Shown: positions 1 through 7,183, counted from the first letter of the stretch. The stretch is 7,794 bases of DNA from JAZQUM01 sp045631305 (GCA_045631305.1 JAZQUM010000147.1:1-7794); one strand, 5' to 3'. A program made the numbers and translations. Notes: generated by a model from the sequence alone, not told the origin.

Positions 1-578
1 CTGGAGGCGAAAACGCCCATGGGGGTCTGGCGGCGCACCTGCACCGTGCCGCTGCCGCGGCACTCGGGGCAAACCTCTGCGGTGGTGCCCTTTTCACAGC
101 CGCTGCCATCGCACTCAGCGCACTTTTCCGTGCGATCCACGGTGATTTCTTTTTCGCAGCCGAAAGCCGCCTCTTCAAAGCTGATGGAAACACCCATGCG
201 GATGCTTTCACCGCGGCGGGGTGCATTGGGATTGGAGCGGGCAGAGCCGCCGAAGCCGCCGCCGAAGAAACTGCCGAAAAGATCGCCCAGATCGCCGAAG
301 TCGAAGCCGCCGCCGTAACCGCCGTAGCCCGCGCCGCCGCCATAGTTGGGGTCAACGCCGGCAAAGCCAAACTGATCGTAACGGGCACGCTTATCACTGT
401 CAGACAGGATCTCGTTGGCTTCATTGATCTCTTTGAACTTTTCTTCCGCTTCCTTATCGCCGGGGTTCATATCGGGGTGATATTTACGCGCCAGCTTTTT
501 ATAGGCCTTCTTGATCTCCTCTTCGCTTGCGCCTTTCTGGATACCAAGGACCTCGTAATAGTCTCTTTTATCTGCCAT
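1..578 (-). CDS. dnaJ: Chaperone protein DnaJ (Hsp40), 3' end cut by window edge
   Basis: DnaJ is the J-domain co-chaperone that delivers substrates to DnaK and stimulates its ATPase in the cytoplasm. The ATG is at 576-578, and 192 codons are present before the left edge. Seen: an N-terminal J domain (about residues 4-70) with the HPD tripeptide at 34-36; a Gly/Phe-rich stretch (about 73-115, several GGGF and FGDLF units); then the start of the zinc-binding domain, with CAECDGSG at 153-160 and CPECRGSG at 170-177. These are two of the four CxxCxGxG repeats expected in a type I DnaJ; the other two and the C-terminal substrate domains lie outside. A modest ribosome binding site, TAAGGA, sits 10 nt upstream (589-594). 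It is the last visible gene of the hrcA-grpE-dnaK-dnaJ operon, separated from dnaK by 141 bp containing strong hairpins. Identity is firm; completeness of the gene cannot be judged. Confidence 0.97.
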   Translation of the reverse strand, partial: MADKRDYYEVLGIQKGASEEEIKKAYKKLARKYHPDMNPGDKEAEEKFKEINEANEILSDSDKRARYDQFGFAGVDPNYGGGAGYGGYGGGFDFGDLGDLFGSFFGGGFGGSARSNPNAPRRGESIRMGVSISFEEAAFGCEKEITVDRTEKCAECDGSGCEKGTTAEVCPECRGSGTVQVRRQTPMGVFAS

Positions 579-617
579 ATATGTTCAATCCTTACTGGAA
601 TTTATTTTCCTTTTCAA

Positions 618-634
618 GCTCTCCTTGCGAGAGC
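618..634 (-). other. Small hairpin in the dnaJ leader
   Basis: GCTCTC at 618-623 pairs with GAGAGC at 629-634 around a 5-nt loop, giving a 6-bp stem located about 25 nt upstream of the dnaJ ribosome binding site. Together with the larger hairpin at 668-706 it makes the dnaK-dnaJ spacer the most structured intergenic RNA in the operon. It may only be incidental, since a 6-bp stem is not rare. Confidence 0.4.
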
Positions 635-667
635 AGATCACGCAAAATTTTCTTTTGGCAAAACGCA

Positions 668-706
668 GGCGAAGGAAGGTTTCCCCGCGGGAAACCTTCC
701 TTGGCC
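668..706 (-). other. Long hairpin between dnaK and dnaJ (possible attenuator or mRNA processing/stability element)
   Basis: A 14-bp perfect inverted repeat (arms 672-685 and 689-702, 3-nt loop) extends by three more pairs (668-670 with 704-706) across one mismatch. It begins 14 nt downstream of the dnaK stop codon. In the transcribed (minus) direction the stem is not followed by an uninterrupted U-run: the next bases are CGCCTGCGTTTT. A classical intrinsic terminator is therefore not obvious. More likely roles are partial attenuation of dnaJ expression or protection of the 3' end of an upstream hrcA-grpE-dnaK transcript. The structure is seen; the role is inferred. Confidence 0.7.
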
Positions 707-719
707 GTATGGTCGTAAA

Positions 720-2555
720 TTACTTGTTTTCGTCGTCAACTACGGTGTAGTCAGCATCGTAATACTGTTCACCGCCGGGAGCAGCGCCGCCCATGTCGGG
801 GCCGCCTGCAGCACCCTGAGGATTAGCCTGCTGATACAGCTTTTCGCTGACAGCGTAGAATTCCTTGGTGACTTCTTCGGTAGCAGCCTTGATAGCAGCG
901 GTGTCGGTGCCCTTGAGAGCATCCTTCAGCTTAGCAACGGCAGCTTCTACCTTGGACTTATCTTCAGCGGGGATCTTGTCGCCCATTTCTTCCAGAGTCT
1001 TTTCGCACTGGTAAACCATCTGGTCACCCTGGTTGCGGGTTTCTACTTCTTCCTTGATCTTAGCGTCTTCAGCGGCAAACTGTTCAGCTTCCTTAACGGC
1101 GCGTTCGATGTCCTCCTTGCTCATGTTGGAAGAGGAAGTGATGGTGATGTGCTGTTCGCAGCCGGTGCCCAGATCCTTAGCGGATACGTTTACGATGCCG
1201 TTGGCGTCGATATCGAAGGTAACTTCGATCTGGGGAACACCGCGGCGAGCGGGAGCAATGCCGTCCAGGTGGAAACGGCCCAGGCTCTTGTTGGCAGCTG
1301 CCATTTCGCGTTCGCCCTGCAGAACGTTAACTTCAACGCTGGTCTGGTTGTCAGCAGCGGTGGAGAAGATCTGGCTCTTCTTTACAGGGATGGTGGTGTT
1401 GCGTTCGATGAGTTTGGTGCAAACACCGCCCATGGTTTCGATACCCAAGCTCAGGGGAGTAACGTCCAGCAGCAGCAGGCCCTTTACGTCGCCGGTGAGA
1501 ACGCCTGCCTGAAGAGCAGCGCCCATTGCAACGCATTCATCGGGGTTGATGCCCTTGAAGGGATCGTTGCCGGTGAACTTCTTTACTGCTTCCTGAACAG
1601 CGGGGATGCGGGAAGAACCGCCAACCATCAGAACCTTGGCGAGGTCTGCGGGACGCAGGCCTGCGTCGCTCATTGCCTGACGAACGGGACCCATGGTAGC
1701 GTCTACCAGGTGGCTGGTGAGTTCGTTGAACTTAGCGCGGGAGAGGGTGATATCCAGATGCTTGGGGCCGGTAGCGTCAGCGGTGATATAGGGCAGGTTG
1801 ATGTTGGAAGTGGTAACGCCGGAAAGTTCGATCTTTGCCTTTTCAGCTGCTTCCTTCAGACGCTGCATAGCAACCTTATCGCCGGAGAGGTCGATGCCTT
1901 CAGCCTTCTTGAATTCGCTGGCCAGATACTTCATAACGCATTCGTCGAAGTCGTCGCCGCCCAGACGGTTGTTGCCTGCGGTAGCCAGAACTTCGATGAC
2001 ACCGTCATCGATTTCCAGAATGGAAACGTCGAAAGTACCGCCGCCAAGGTCATAGACCATAATCTTCTGAGCTTCTTCCTTATCCACACCATAAGCCAGA
2101 GCTGCTGCGGTGGGTTCGTTGATGATGCGCTTAACATCCAGACCTGCGATGCGGCCTGCATCCTTGGTAGCCTGACGCTGTGCGTCGGTGAAGTATGCGG
2201 GAACGGTGATAACGGCTTCGGTAACGGTGGTGCCCAGATAGCTTTCAGCATCAGCCTTCAGCTTCTGCAGAACCATTGCGCTGATCTCCTGAGGAGTATA
2301 AGCCTTGGAGTCGATGTTTACCTTATAGTCGGAACCCATTTCGCGCTTGATGGATGCGATGGTGCGGTCGGGGTTGGTGATAGCCTGGCGCTTTGCAACC
2401 TGACCTACCATACGTTCGCCGGTCTTGGAGAATGCAACGACAGAGGGAGTAGTGCGGTTACCTTCAGCGTTAGCAATAACAACGGCTTCGCCGCCTTCCA
2501 TAACGGATACGCAAGAGTTGGTCGTACCCAGGTCGATACCGATAACTTTAGACAT
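720..2555 (-). CDS. dnaK: Chaperone protein DnaK (Hsp70)
   Basis: DnaK is the ATP-dependent cytoplasmic Hsp70 that binds unfolded peptides and works with DnaJ and GrpE. It has 611 residues, full length for a Gram-positive DnaK. Seen: an ATPase domain with IDLGTTNS at 7-14, DLGGGTFDVSILE at 169-181 and VGGSSRIPAV at 311-320; an interdomain linker, LLLLDVTPLSLGIE, at about 360-373; then the substrate-binding beta domain and helical lid (about 478-575). A Gly/Ala/Pro-rich tail ends in DADYTVVDDENK. The segment after residue about 75 is short, lacking the insertion typical of Gram-negative DnaKs. The autophosphorylated Thr199 of E. coli aligns with Asn196, which I believe is common in Firmicutes. 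A perfect AGGAGG lies 10 nt before the ATG (2566-2571). It is third in the CIRCE-regulated operon, 46 bp after grpE. No Leu TTA/CTA or Ser TCA codons occur, which opens a long spurious antisense frame. Confidence 0.99.
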   Translation of the reverse strand: MSKVIGIDLGTTNSCVSVMEGGEAVVIANAEGNRTTPSVVAFSKTGERMVGQVAKRQAITNPDRTIASIKREMGSDYKVNIDSKAYTPQEISAMVLQKLKADAESYLGTTVTEAVITVPAYFTDAQRQATKDAGRIAGLDVKRIINEPTAAALAYGVDKEEAQKIMVYDLGGGTFDVSILEIDDGVIEVLATAGNNRLGGDDFDECVMKYLASEFKKAEGIDLSGDKVAMQRLKEAAEKAKIELSGVTTSNINLPYITADATGPKHLDITLSRAKFNELTSHLVDATMGPVRQAMSDAGLRPADLAKVLMVGGSSRIPAVQEAVKKFTGNDPFKGINPDECVAMGAALQAGVLTGDVKGLLLLDVTPLSLGIETMGGVCTKLIERNTTIPVKKSQIFSTAADNQTSVEVNVLQGEREMAAANKSLGRFHLDGIAPARRGVPQIEVTFDIDANGIVNVSAKDLGTGCEQHITITSSSNMSKEDIERAVKEAEQFAAEDAKIKEEVETRNQGDQMVYQCEKTLEEMGDKIPAEDKSKVEAAVAKLKDALKGTDTAAIKAATEEVTKEFYAVSEKLYQQANPQGAAGGPDMGGAAPGGEQYYDADYTVVDDENK

Positions 2556-2601
2556 AATGTTTGTGCCTCCTGATATATGAATTGGTTTTTATTTCCGATT
2601 T

Positions 2602-3120
2602 TTAGTTTGCAACTTTCACGGTTGCGAAGCGAAGAACCTTGTCGCCCAGCATAAAGCCCTTTTCAAAGACTTCCGCTACCACGTTTTCGCCAAGGTTTTC
2701 ATCGTCCACATGCATCACAGCATTGTGGATGTTGGGGTCGAACTCGGCGCCTTCGGCCTGAATCTCAGTAACACCGAGGCTTTCCAGCGCAGCATCAAAC
2801 TGCTTCATGATCATTTCCAGACCCTGGCGGTGAGGGGAATCCTCTTCGTACTGGCGGATGCCGCGTTCCAGATTGTCATGCACGCTGAGGAAAGCGGTGA
2901 CGGTATCGATGCGGGCATTGGCATAGATGCCTTCCTTTTCCTTCGCGGTGCGCTTGCGATAGTTATCATATTCCGCAGCAAGGCGGAGATACTTTTCATT
3001 CAGTTCTGCAAGAGCGTCGTTTTCGCTCTTTTCAGGTGCTGCAGTTTCTTCAGCGGCGGTTTCTTCCACAGCCGCTTCCACCTCTTCTGCAACAGGTGCT
3101 TCGGTCTTGTTTTCTGCCAT
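2602..3120 (-). CDS. grpE: Nucleotide exchange factor GrpE
   Basis: GrpE releases ADP from DnaK and so resets the Hsp70 cycle; in characterised members it also acts as a thermosensor. The protein has 172 residues. Seen: an acidic, low-complexity Glu/Ala N-terminus (residues 1-35); a long helical, probably coiled-coil dimerisation segment (about 36-100); and the C-terminal beta domain. The family signature is visible: FDPNIHNAV at 127-135, then GFMLGDKVLRFATVKV at 155-170. The ATG lies only 3 nt after the hrcA stop. Its ribosome binding site AAGGAGGAG (3130-3138) sits inside the end of hrcA, 9 nt before the start, so the two genes are probably translationally coupled. dnaK follows after 46 bp. 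Confidence 0.98.
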   Translation of the reverse strand: MAENKTEAPVAEEVEAAVEETAAEETAAPEKSENDALAELNEKYLRLAAEYDNYRKRTAKEKEGIYANARIDTVTAFLSVHDNLERGIRQYEEDSPHRQGLEMIMKQFDAALESLGVTEIQAEGAEFDPNIHNAVMHVDDENLGENVVAEVFEKGFMLGDKVLRFATVKVAN

Positions 3121-3123
3121 GTA

Positions 3124-4176
3124 TTACTGCTCCTCCTTCGGGGGTAATCCGTTCTTTCCAAACATTTTGGTAAGTCCTTCGGCGAAGTAACTCAGCCGCG
3201 CTGCCACAGTGGCATAGTCCATACGGGTGGGGCCAACCACACCGATGAGACCGCGCATATTTTCACCGATATCGTAGCTTGCCACTACAACGCTGCTTTC
3301 CCGCAGCGCATCGTTCACATTTTCAGGGCCAATGAGGATCTGAACCGGATCGTCACCCTGAGGCACCGGCAGATTTTCCTTGTTGTCCACAATGAAGCTC
3401 ATCAGTTTCTGTGCCTTATTTACATCCTGAAATTCAGGGAAATTCAAAAGCTGGCTGGTATCGGAAGTGAAGATCTGCTGGCGGTCAGCCTTTTCAATAA
3501 GGCCGCCGGCATATTCCACCACCTGACTCAAAAGCAGGAACCACTCAGCTCCCACCTGATCAGCAAGGCTCATAAGCTTTGCATTCATTTCATCCACACC
3601 GATGCGGGTGAAGTGGGTGTTGAGAAGATGGCTGAGTTCGGCAAGCTTTTCTTTTTCCACGGGAAGCTGCAGATTCAAAATCTGACTCTTCACACGGTTA
3701 TCGTCCAGCATCACCACCGCGATAAAGCTCTCGTCGCTGACGCTGATCAGCTCAAAGCGGCGGGCCACACTGCGAGCTTTATTATCCGTCATGGCATAGG
3801 CGGGATAGTCCACGATTTTGGAAACCATCTGGCCGGCCTTGGCCACCACCTGATCCAGCTCAGACATTTTTTCCTGCAGTGCCGCGTTGATGGATTCTGC
3901 CTCTTCATGGCTCACGCCCTTGCGTTCCATCAGCTCGTTGACATAGAGTCGGTAGCCTTTGGGGGAAGGGATACGGCCGGCAGAGGTATGGGGCTGTTCC
4001 AGATAACCCATTTCCACAAGATCGCTGAGTTCATTGCGGATGGTAGCGGAGCTTACCTTCAGCCCTGCAGCTTCCAGTTCTGCGGCGATGGCCTTGGAGC
4101 CAATGGGTTCGGCGGAGCTGATATAGTCATCGACCACCACTTTCAGTATTCGCTTTTTGCGATCGGTCAATTCCAT
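3124..4176 (-). CDS. hrcA: Heat-inducible transcription repressor HrcA
   Basis: HrcA represses class I heat-shock genes by binding CIRCE inverted repeats; in studied species its activity depends on the GroE chaperonin. The protein has 350 residues, the usual family length. Seen: an N-terminal winged-helix DNA-binding domain, with a helix-turn-helix at about residues 24-55 (PIGSKAI...SSATIRNEL) and a wing region EQPHTSAGRIPSPKGYR at 60-76. A GAF-like/dimerisation body follows, and the conserved C-terminal stretch about 281-340 (IGPENVN, GVVGPTRMDY) closes it. The start ATG at 4174-4176 is preceded by GGAAAGG (4188-4194, spacing 11 nt). An upstream ATG at 4194-4196 is out of frame and stops within a few codons. 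It is the first gene of the operon, directly downstream of two CIRCE sites, so it should repress its own synthesis. It is followed after 3 nt by grpE. Confidence 0.98.
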   Translation of the reverse strand: MELTDRKKRILKVVVDDYISSAEPIGSKAIAAELEAAGLKVSSATIRNELSDLVEMGYLEQPHTSAGRIPSPKGYRLYVNELMERKGVSHEEAESINAALQEKMSELDQVVAKAGQMVSKIVDYPAYAMTDNKARSVARRFELISVSDESFIAVVMLDDNRVKSQILNLQLPVEKEKLAELSHLLNTHFTRIGVDEMNAKLMSLADQVGAEWFLLLSQVVEYAGGLIEKADRQQIFTSDTSQLLNFPEFQDVNKAQKLMSFIVDNKENLPVPQGDDPVQILIGPENVNDALRESSVVVASYDIGENMRGLIGVVGPTRMDYATVAARLSYFAEGLTKMFGKNGLPPKEEQ

Positions 4177-4200
4177 AGCGAGCCGAACCTTTCCATAATT

Positions 4201-4227
4201 TTAGCACTCTTTCTTTTTAAGTGCTAA
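4201..4227. promoter_or_regulatory. CIRCE operator 1 (proximal, over the transcription start)
   Basis: TTAGCACTC at 4201-4209, a 9-nt spacer, then AAGTGCTAA at 4219-4227. This matches the CIRCE consensus TTAGCACTC-N9-GAGTGCTAA at 17 of 18 positions. It lies in the hrcA 5' leader, with its upstream edge 4 nt past the predicted -10 hexamer, so bound HrcA would cover the transcription start. It sits 24 bp before the hrcA start codon. Confidence 0.97.
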
Positions 4228-4231
4228 GCCA

Positions 4232-4260
4232 AGTTTACCACCATTAGCACTCAAAGTCAA
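4232..4260 (-). promoter_or_regulatory. Housekeeping-sigma promoter of the hrcA-grpE-dnaK-dnaJ operon
   Basis: On the minus strand the -35 TTGACT (4255-4260, 5 of 6 to TTGACA) is followed by a 17-nt spacer and the -10 TAAACT (4232-4237, 4 of 6). The -10 is preceded by TGG, fitting an extended -10 (TGn). The expected start is near 4225, inside CIRCE 1. This promoter lies between and inside the two CIRCE sites, as expected for HrcA repression. Start position not confirmed. Confidence 0.85.
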
Positions 4261-4270
4261 TAACTGCTAA
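4244..4270. promoter_or_regulatory. CIRCE operator 2 (distal, degenerate, enclosing the -35)
   Basis: A perfect TTAGCACTC half-site at 4244-4252, a 9-nt spacer, then AACTGCTAA at 4262-4270, which matches 7 of 9 positions of the second half-site. Its centre is 43 bp from that of operator 1, about four helical turns. The 9-nt spacer contains the whole -35 hexamer of the operon promoter. It is weaker than operator 1 by sequence; cooperative binding is an inference. Confidence 0.88.
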
Positions 4271-4292
4271 TTTAATAATTTGTGAATACTTG

Positions 4293-4328
4293 CAAAAGAA
4301 AAAGCGTCGGAGAAAAAATCTCCGACGC
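4293..4328 (-). terminator. Rho-independent terminator of the antiporter gene
   Basis: A perfect 10-bp stem (4304-4313 with 4319-4328) with a 5-nt loop, followed in the minus direction by TTTTTCTTTTG (4303 down to 4293). It starts 13 nt after the antiporter stop codon and ends about 30 bp before the hrcA promoter, so it insulates the heat-shock operon from upstream transcription. The plus-strand side lacks a T-run, which makes it directional. Confidence 0.93.
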
Positions 4329-4340
4329 CTTGAAAACACT

Positions 4341-5681
4341 TTATTTTTTCTTGTTCTTGCGCTTGTTGTGATGCATAGCGTTTTCGCTCATTTTCACGAT
4401 CTTGGAGAACTCCAGCAGAGCTGCACGGCGGTGAACAACTTCGTGGCTCTTGGGCTGGATGTCGCCTGCGCGGGTGAGGGCATCGCGGGTCATAACAGGG
4501 CCGACCAGTTCATAGATGAGAACGGCGAAAAGTACGATGTTGCGCACCAGATCTGCGCCTTCACCCAGTTCGCCCACGCTGTGGCACATGCCCAGCGCAA
4601 CGCCTGCCTGAGGCAGCAGCGTGATACCCAGATACTTCTTGATGGTCTCGTCGCAATTTGCCCATGCAGCAGACCAGTAAGAGCCGTAATACTTACCGAT
4701 AGAACGCAGCAGAATGTAAGCGGCGCCCACGCCAACGATGGCAATGTCACCGAAAACATTCAGTTCCAGTTCTGCACCGCTGATCACGAAGAACAGCGCA
4801 AAAAGAGGCGCGGTCCAGCCGTCGGCACGGTCCATAAGGTCGAAGGAAAGGTCGCACATGTTGCAGAACACGGTGCCTGCCATCATGCAAACCAGGAGAG
4901 AGGAGAAGGCCACGTGCACGCCGCACACGGTGAAGTTAAGCTTGGAAAGAGCAACGGCAAGGAACACGAAGCCGATGGTGACGGAAAGGCGGTTGGAGTT
5001 GGAGTTGAAGAACTTTTCCAGCCAGGTGAGCAGCGCGCCCAGAAGCGCACCAAGGCCCAAAGAGAGCACGATCTCTGCCAGGGGCTGCACCAGAATGGAC
5101 ATGAGATCGAAGCTGCCCTGCACCATAGCCTTGGCAACACCGAAGGAAACTGCGAAGACCATAAGACCCACAGCGTCGTCCAGTGCGACAACGGGAAGCA
5201 GGATATCGGTAAGCTTACCCTTGGCCTTGTACTGGCGGACTACCATCAAAGTTGCCGCAGGCGCGGTAGCGGTAGCGATAGCGCCCAGGGTGATGGCTGC
5301 GGGGATGGAGAGCTTATCAGGAATAGCAAAGTGCAGCGCAATGAGACCGACGTCTACAAAAGCAGCTGCCACCAGACCCTGCACAATACCAATGATCGTA
5401 GCCTGACGGCCGGTCTCTCTCAGGTGGCTCATGCGGAATTCATTGCCGATGGAAAAAGCGATGAAGCCCAGCGCCACATCAGCCAGCAGGCCAAGATGTT
5501 CCACTTCTTCCATGGTGGCAAAGCCCAGACCGGGAATGCCGAGACGGCCCAGGAAATAGGGGCCAATGAGGATGCCGCTGATGAGGTATGCCGTTACAGC
5601 GGGAAGCTTGAAGGGTTTGAGGACGCGGGTCATCATAAGGCCAATGAGCAGCGCCAGAGATACAGATAACAGAGTTGCCAT
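4341..5681 (-). CDS. CPA2-family cation:proton antiporter (Na+/H+ or K+/H+ exchanger)
   Basis: An integral membrane protein of 446 residues with about 12 hydrophobic segments through residue 400, matching the sodium/hydrogen exchanger domain. Seen: LPAVTAYLISGILIGPY at 26-42; IATATAPAATLMV at 135-147; and LDDAVGLMVFAV at 167-178, whose Asp168-Asp169 pair corresponds to the ion-binding DD motif of CPA2/NapA/NhaA-like electrogenic antiporters. FFVISGAELEL at 297-307 is also typical. There is no C-terminal TrkA/RCK nucleotide-binding domain of the Kef kind, only a short, very basic cytosolic tail (RKNKKK end). Cysteines cluster at 253-276 (four). The ATG follows AGAAAGG (5689-5695) by 7 nt. It appears monocistronic: own promoter, own terminator. 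The ion transported cannot be read from sequence. Confidence 0.88.
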   Translation of the reverse strand: MATLLSVSLALLIGLMMTRVLKPFKLPAVTAYLISGILIGPYFLGRLGIPGLGFATMEEVEHLGLLADVALGFIAFSIGNEFRMSHLRETGRQATIIGIVQGLVAAAFVDVGLIALHFAIPDKLSIPAAITLGAIATATAPAATLMVVRQYKAKGKLTDILLPVVALDDAVGLMVFAVSFGVAKAMVQGSFDLMSILVQPLAEIVLSLGLGALLGALLTWLEKFFNSNSNRLSVTIGFVFLAVALSKLNFTVCGVHVAFSSLLVCMMAGTVFCNMCDLSFDLMDRADGWTAPLFALFFVISGAELELNVFGDIAIVGVGAAYILLRSIGKYYGSYWSAAWANCDETIKKYLGITLLPQAGVALGMCHSVGELGEGADLVRNIVLFAVLIYELVGPVMTRDALTRAGDIQPKSHEVVHRRAALLEFSKIVKMSENAMHHNKRKNKKK

Positions 5682-5733
5682 AGTCTTGCCTTTCTTTTAT
5701 GTTCAGAGGTCACCCTCTTTTAAGTCCATAAGG

Positions 5734-5761
5734 ATTATAGTCCCTTTTTCAAAAAAAGCAA
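5734..5761 (-). promoter_or_regulatory. Predicted promoter of the antiporter gene
   Basis: On the minus strand a perfect -10 TATAAT (5734-5739) stands 16 nt downstream of a weak -35, TTGCTT (5756-5761). The expected start is near 5727, giving a leader of about 45 nt before the ATG. That leader holds a small hairpin (AGAGG at 5705-5709 with CCTCT at 5714-5718) just upstream of the ribosome binding site. A weak -35 with a good -10 fits a promoter helped by upstream sequence. Confidence 0.7.
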
Positions 5762-5762
5762 G

Positions 5763-5787
5763 ATAAATTTTAATCGATTTAATTTAT
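5763..5787. repeat. AT-rich inverted repeat upstream of the antiporter promoter
   Basis: ATAAATT at 5763-5769 and AATTTAT at 5781-5787 form a 7-bp inverted repeat around a central ATCGAT (5773-5778). It abuts the -35 hexamer on its upstream side, centred about 48 bp before the predicted start. It may be an UP element or a regulator site; AT-richness alone could also produce it. Confidence 0.45.
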
Positions 5788-5815
5788 GCACCTTATCCAA
5801 ATCGTATGCCCGCTT

Positions 5816-5855
5816 TTTATAAAAAATGACCGCAGGAAATATCCCGCAGTCATTT
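5816..5855 (-). terminator. Rho-independent terminator of folC
   Basis: Stem arms at 5824-5837 and 5842-5855 with a 4-nt loop, starting 3 nt after the folC stop codon. As DNA it has two mismatches, but in the minus-strand RNA both become G.U wobble pairs, giving a continuous 14-bp stem. It is followed in that direction by TTTTTTAT (part of the run shared with the outer stem). This strand asymmetry supports the direction of termination. Confidence 0.88.
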
Positions 5856-5858
5856 GAA

Positions 5859-7121
5859 TTATTTTCCCACAACCTGACGAATCTCTCCTGCAAAATAGAG
5901 AGAACCTAAAGCGCATACCGCGCCCCTTTCTCCGGCAAGTCCCTTCGCCAGTGCAACGCCCTGCTCCACATTTTCTGCCGCCACAGCAGAAATACCAAAG
6001 CGAACATTGAGAAGTTCTGCCAAAGCATCCGCTTCCATGGCACGGGGACTATCAGGCCGAACAGTGACAAATTTCTTTGCAAGCGGCACAAGGCAGGAGA
6101 GCATGTCCCCCACGTCCTTATCCTCCATCACACCCAAAAGGAACACCCATTCAGGAGCAATCGCAGCAAGACTCTCTGCTGCTGCACGGATGCCATGGGC
6201 ATTATGGGCACCATCCAACACGAAAACAGGCGCGCGACTCAGCACTTCAAAACGTGCGGGCCACTGTGCCGAAGCGAGACCTGCGCAAATTGCTTCGCTT
6301 CCGATGCGCCAGCCTTTTTCTGCCAGTTTTTCACAAGCCAGCACCGCCAAAGCGGCATTTTTCACCTGATATGCCCCTGCCAGAGGAATGTGCAGCGCGC
6401 CATAGGGCGCAAGGAAAAAGTCATTGCCATCCAGCGTGGACACCGCATTTTCAATGCGGCCGCAATCCAACAGCATCAAATTTGCGCCAAGCCGCAGGCA
6501 GGTGTGGGCAAAAACTTTATCTGCCACGGCATTGCCGCCAAAGCTCACCACCTCTGCCCTCTCTTTGATGATGCCCGCTTTCGCTTTTGCAACATCTTCC
6601 ATAGTGGGGCCGAGAATTGCCACATGGTCCATGCCCATAGCGGTAAGCACCGTCACTTCCGGGCAATCGATCACATTGGTGGCATCCAGTTCGCCGCCAA
6701 GGCCCACTTCCAGAACTGCAATATCGCAGCCTTCTTCGGCAAAATACGCCAGAGCAAGGGCGGTGATAATATCAAACTCCCGGGGCTGATCTTCCATGGC
6801 GTCAATAATGGGCGCCATGCGCTCTACCCAATCGGTCAGTTTCTCATCGCTGATGGGTTCGCCGTCAACGCGCACCCGCTCATTAAAGCGCATGATAAAA
6901 GGCGAGGTATTGAGACCCACTTTGTAACCAGCTGCCCGAAGAACGGAGGCGATCATCACCGAGGTGGAGCCTTTTCCATTGGTACCTGCTACGTGAACAA
7001 ACCTCAATTTTTTCTGCGGCTCACCCAAAAGACGCAGCAATTCCCGCACACGGCCAAGGCCTCTGGTCTGGCCTGCCCAGTGGTGGGAATGAATATATTC
7101 AAGCGCAGCTTCGTAAGTCAC
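5859..7121 (-). CDS. folC: Bifunctional folylpolyglutamate synthase / dihydrofolate synthase FolC
   Basis: FolC is an ATP-dependent Mur-ligase-family enzyme that adds glutamate to dihydropteroate and tetrahydrofolates in the cytoplasm. From the chosen GTG start it has 420 residues, normal for the family. Seen: P-loop GTNGKGS at 46-52; TSPFIMRFNERV at 72-83; EVGLGGELDATNVI at 138-151, the FolC signature; MDHVAILG at 164-171; KAGIIK at 181-186; and C-terminal domain motif VLDGAHNAHG at 301-310. I prefer the GTG at 7119-7121 over an in-frame ATG at 7182-7184. AAGGAGG (7129-7135) lies 7 nt before the GTG, the family N-terminus begins there, and the predicted promoter -10 lies inside the 21-codon extension. 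Own promoter and terminator suggest a single-gene unit. Confidence 0.96.
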   Translation of the reverse strand: MTYEAALEYIHSHHWAGQTRGLGRVRELLRLLGEPQKKLRFVHVAGTNGKGSTSVMIASVLRAAGYKVGLNTSPFIMRFNERVRVDGEPISDEKLTDWVERMAPIIDAMEDQPREFDIITALALAYFAEEGCDIAVLEVGLGGELDATNVIDCPEVTVLTAMGMDHVAILGPTMEDVAKAKAGIIKERAEVVSFGGNAVADKVFAHTCLRLGANLMLLDCGRIENAVSTLDGNDFFLAPYGALHIPLAGAYQVKNAALAVLACEKLAEKGWRIGSEAICAGLASAQWPARFEVLSRAPVFVLDGAHNAHGIRAAAESLAAIAPEWVFLLGVMEDKDVGDMLSCLVPLAKKFVTVRPDSPRAMEADALAELLNVRFGISAVAAENVEQGVALAKGLAGERGAVCALGSLYFAGEIRQVVGK

Positions 7122-7152
7122 TTTGCCACCTCCTTCGCTTTCTATCAAACTG

Positions 7153-7181
7153 AGTATAGTCTTGTCCCGCAAAAAACACAA
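7153..7181 (-). promoter_or_regulatory. Predicted folC promoter
   Basis: On the minus strand -35 TTGTGT (7176-7181, 3 of 6) and -10 TATACT (7153-7158, 5 of 6) are separated by 17 nt. The expected start near 7145 gives a leader of roughly 24 nt before the GTG start of folC. The -35 lies just beyond the U-run of the rnfB terminator, so the two elements are packed together with almost no spacing. Confidence 0.6.
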
Positions 7182-7183
7182 CA

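Noticed and set aside
668..706. Calling the dnaK-dnaJ hairpin an intrinsic terminator
   Set aside because: The stem is strong but lacks a following U-run in the transcribed direction; dnaJ has no visible promoter of its own, so full termination here would silence it.
477..2573. A 698-codon plus-strand open frame covering all of dnaK
   Set aside because: It is codon-aligned antisense to a clear DnaK, its predicted protein resembles no family I know, it runs through the dnaK-dnaJ spacer, and it is explained by avoidance of TTA/CTA/TCA codons.
4290..5669. A 459-codon plus-strand open frame opposite the antiporter
   Set aside because: Codon-aligned shadow of a clear membrane protein. It begins just upstream of the minus-strand terminator hairpin, which it reads through, and has no convincing ribosome binding site or family motifs.
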